A stretch of 7,062 nucleotides of DNA from an uncultured Ruminococcus sp. GTDB lineage: Bacteria > Bacillota > Clostridia > Oscillospirales > Ruminococcaceae. The notes beneath the pieces are model-generated. The model worked only from the letters and a program-made list of their open reading frames with translations. It was not told the DNA's origin and did no database searches. This document shows positions 5,953-7,062 of this stretch, piece after piece (positions within the stretch are counted from its first letter, which is position 1; every line of letters begins with the position of its first letter). The stretch covers positions 1 through 7,062 of the forward strand of contig CAMNMO010000143.1 of the NCBI GenBank assembly GCA_946544695.1, in the 5' to 3' direction. The position numbers and the translations under genes were made by a program.

Positions 5953-5987
5953 GCCCGCAAGTGCAAAGCTGCACCTGCGGGCTTTTT
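5953..5987 (+). terminator. Shared terminator between convergent metF and radC
   Basis: GCCCGCAAGTGCA (5953-5965) and TGCACCTGCGGGC (5970-5982) form a 13-bp stem with one A-C mismatch and a 4-nt loop. TTTTT follows on the right (5983-5987). On the left, five A residues (5946-5950) give the minus-strand transcript a U-run two bases after the stem. It can therefore end both metF (plus) and radC (minus). Confidence 0.92.
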
Positions 5988-6006
5988 GCCGTTATATCCG
6001 AACTCG

Positions 6007-6696
6007 CTATTCAAACGCCCTGAAACAGCCTGTTCTGCGCAGTGATATCACCTCATCGGCGCCAACTATCACATGGTCTATCAGGCGGACCCCGCCGCCA
6101 AGCATGTTTATCACCTGTCTGGTCAGCATAAGATCTTCCTCAGACGGTTCAGCCGAACCGTAGGGGTGATTGTGGGAAAGTAGCAACGTGGCTGAACTGT
6201 TCACCGCCAGAAAATCTGTCAGCACAGTTTTATCAAAGGTGACCCTGTCGGATATCCCCACCGAAAGCACCTTGCAGGCGGTTATCCTGCCCGCACCGCT
6301 TATGCTGAATGCGCAAAGCCGCTCAACGCTGTCGCCGCAGAAGAAGTTTTTCAGATATGCGCTCAGGCTGGCAAAATCATCCGCCTGCACCATCAGGAAA
6401 CTCTCCTTCTCGGCACGGCGGAAAACATGTCCCAGGAAAGCCAGCTGTTCAGCGCACTTTACACCCACGCCTTCCACACGGCAAAGGGCACCCACATCAG
6501 CCGAGAGGACTTCCCTCAGATTTCCGAACTCCCCCAGCAGGCGGTGGGCTGTCTCATTTGTGTTCACCCTCGGAAGTATGTTGAAAAGCAGCATTTCCAG
6601 CACCTCATGTTCGGCAAAGCTGTCAAGCCCGTTCTCTGTGCGGAACCTTGCCCTCATTCGTTCACGGTGTCCGCTGTGCATATCGCCGTTGCCCAT
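6007..6696 (-). CDS. radC: RadC-family JAB/MPN-domain protein
   Basis: This 229-residue protein has the two-part RadC layout. A helical N-terminal region starts with HRERMRARF and carries a helix-hairpin-helix-like segment (VEGVGVKCAEQL, about 74-85). A JAB/MPN domain follows, about 108-229. The metal-binding signature SHNHPYGSAEPSEED gives His175, His177 and Asp188. The glutamate that often sits in the strand after N-R-L-I in RadC proteins is not obvious here (GRITACKVLSVG, 136-147). The family's biochemical role is unsettled; the old DNA-repair assignment in E. coli was withdrawn, so none is claimed here. The start at 6696 fits an AGGGGGAG ribosome binding site (6703-6710) 6 nt away. Met6 would give the common MHxGHR start but has no such site. 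It converges with metF. Confidence 0.9.
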   Translation of the reverse strand: MGNGDMHSGHRERMRARFRTENGLDSFAEHEVLEMLLFNILPRVNTNETAHRLLGEFGNLREVLSADVGALCRVEGVGVKCAEQLAFLGHVFRRAEKESFLMVQADDFASLSAYLKNFFCGDSVERLCAFSISGAGRITACKVLSVGISDRVTFDKTVLTDFLAVNSSATLLLSHNHPYGSAEPSEEDLMLTRQVINMLGGGVRLIDHVIVGADEVISLRRTGCFRAFE

Positions 6697-6740
6697 TCAT
6701 TTCTCCCCCTTTCACCGACACTCGCATGCAAATAAATGTC

Positions 6741-6746
6741 ATTATA
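6741..6746 (-). promoter_or_regulatory. Possible -10 element of radC
   Basis: A perfect TATAAT on the minus strand lies 44 bp before the radC start codon. There is no good -35: the hexamer 17 bp upstream (CTGCAA) matches TTGACA at only three positions. That hexamer falls inside the hairpin at 6754-6775. The promoter, if real, is therefore weaker than the others here or needs an activator. Confidence 0.45.
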
Positions 6747-6753
6747 CAGCAAA

Positions 6754-6775
6754 GCCCCGCCTTTGCAGACGGGGC
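6754..6775 (-). terminator. Hairpin after the trans-sulfuration gene, weak terminator
   Basis: Read on the minus strand, GCCCCGTC (6775-6768) pairs with GGCGGGGC (6761-6754), including one G-U pair, around a 6-nt loop. It lies 12 nt after the stop codon of the upstream gene. Only UUU follows the stem, so termination may be leaky and some transcripts may read into radC. It overlaps where the radC -35 would be. Confidence 0.6.
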
Positions 6776-6787
6776 ATAAAATGATCG

Positions 6788-7062
6788 TCAATCTACTGTT
6801 TCGAGACCTTCAGCCTTGAATGCCTGTCTCAGATCGTTTATCAGGTCGTTCTTGTCCTCTATGCCTATGGCAACACGGTAGAATCCGCCGTGGAACTCCT
6901 CGGGATACAGATACATCCTCTCATCGTCTTCACCCAGGAAAACGATCAGGCTGGCTGTATTGCCCAGCGATACCGCAGAGGTGAATATCTGAAGATGTGT
7001 CACCACCCTGTTGAACAGGTCGTGCTCGCCCTTCAGACCAAAGCTCAGCACACCGCCGAAGC
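6788..7062 (-). CDS. Cys/Met-metabolism PLP enzyme (trans-sulfuration family), C-terminal part
   Basis: The last 90 residues and a TGA stop (6788-6790) are in the window; the 5' end lies beyond position 7062. The reading FGGVLSFGLKG, then FTSAVSLGNTASLIV, then FYRVAIGIEDKNDLINDLRQAF, matches the C-terminal domain of the MetB/MetC/MGL family, where consensus reads GGMxSFxLKG, AxSLGGxESLI and LxRLSVGxEDxxDLIxDL. The Arg of FYRVAIG would bind the substrate carboxylate. The usual HPAxMTH segment between these blocks is replaced by an acidic stretch (FLGEDDERMYLYPEEF), so the substrate cannot be assigned to cystathionine synthase, cystathionine lyase or methionine lyase. A GTG in frame at 7049-7051 is internal, not a start. 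It is probably a second sulfur amino-acid enzyme beside metY and metF. Confidence 0.82.
   Translation of the reverse strand, partial: FGGVLSFGLKGEHDLFNRVVTHLQIFTSAVSLGNTASLIVFLGEDDERMYLYPEEFHGGFYRVAIGIEDKNDLINDLRQAFKAEGLETVD

Overview
The window looks like a chromosomal amino-acid and one-carbon metabolism region from a low-to-mid-GC Firmicute. A Ruminococcus-like member of the Oscillospiraceae is my best guess. The reasons are the protein sequences, frequent ATA isoleucine codons, AT-rich spacers with near-consensus sigma-A promoters spaced by 17 bp, and G-rich ribosome binding sites. This is inference from style; there is no 16S or marker alignment behind it. I see no phage, plasmid, CRISPR, tRNA or rRNA sequence.

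Layout from left to right. Positions 1-1076 (minus) hold serC (phosphoserine aminotransferase), cut by the window edge only a few codons before its end. It diverges from alaA (1525-2742, plus), an AlaA-type alanine/glutamate-pyruvate aminotransferase. Each has its own promoter in the 448-bp spacer, and alaA has a perfect hairpin in its leader. alaA ends at a strong terminator that probably also serves the convergent metY (3020-4318, minus; O-acetylhomoserine sulfhydrylase). The roughly 220 bp between alaA and metY hold two related direct-repeat systems and no convincing gene. Upstream of metY is a 696-bp spacer. Read from metY outward it holds a 103-bp MITE-like inverted repeat, a roughly 190-nt structured leader RNA candidate, and a consensus promoter. 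Beyond these lie a gene-poor stretch, a strong terminator with no visible gene to terminate, and the divergent promoter of metF (5015-5872, plus; methylenetetrahydrofolate reductase). metF and radC (6007-6696, minus) converge on a shared bidirectional terminator. The right edge holds the C-terminal 90 residues of a Cys/Met-metabolism PLP enzyme (minus).

Functionally, metY makes homocysteine from O-acetylhomoserine and sulfide. metF supplies the methyl group as 5-methyl-tetrahydrofolate for its methylation to methionine. The partial trans-sulfuration enzyme belongs to the same sulfur amino-acid family. serC makes serine, the main one-carbon donor feeding the folate pool that metF draws on, and alaA handles alanine/glutamate nitrogen. 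Most genes appear to be single transcription units with their own promoter and terminator.

The most interesting item is the metY 5' leader. It is promoter-proximal and rich in complementary segments, including an internal duplication and a long-range closing helix. It lacks the hallmarks of SAM-I (S-box), T-box, SAM-II or cobalamin riboswitches that I would expect to recognise. A MITE-like element sits between it and the gene.
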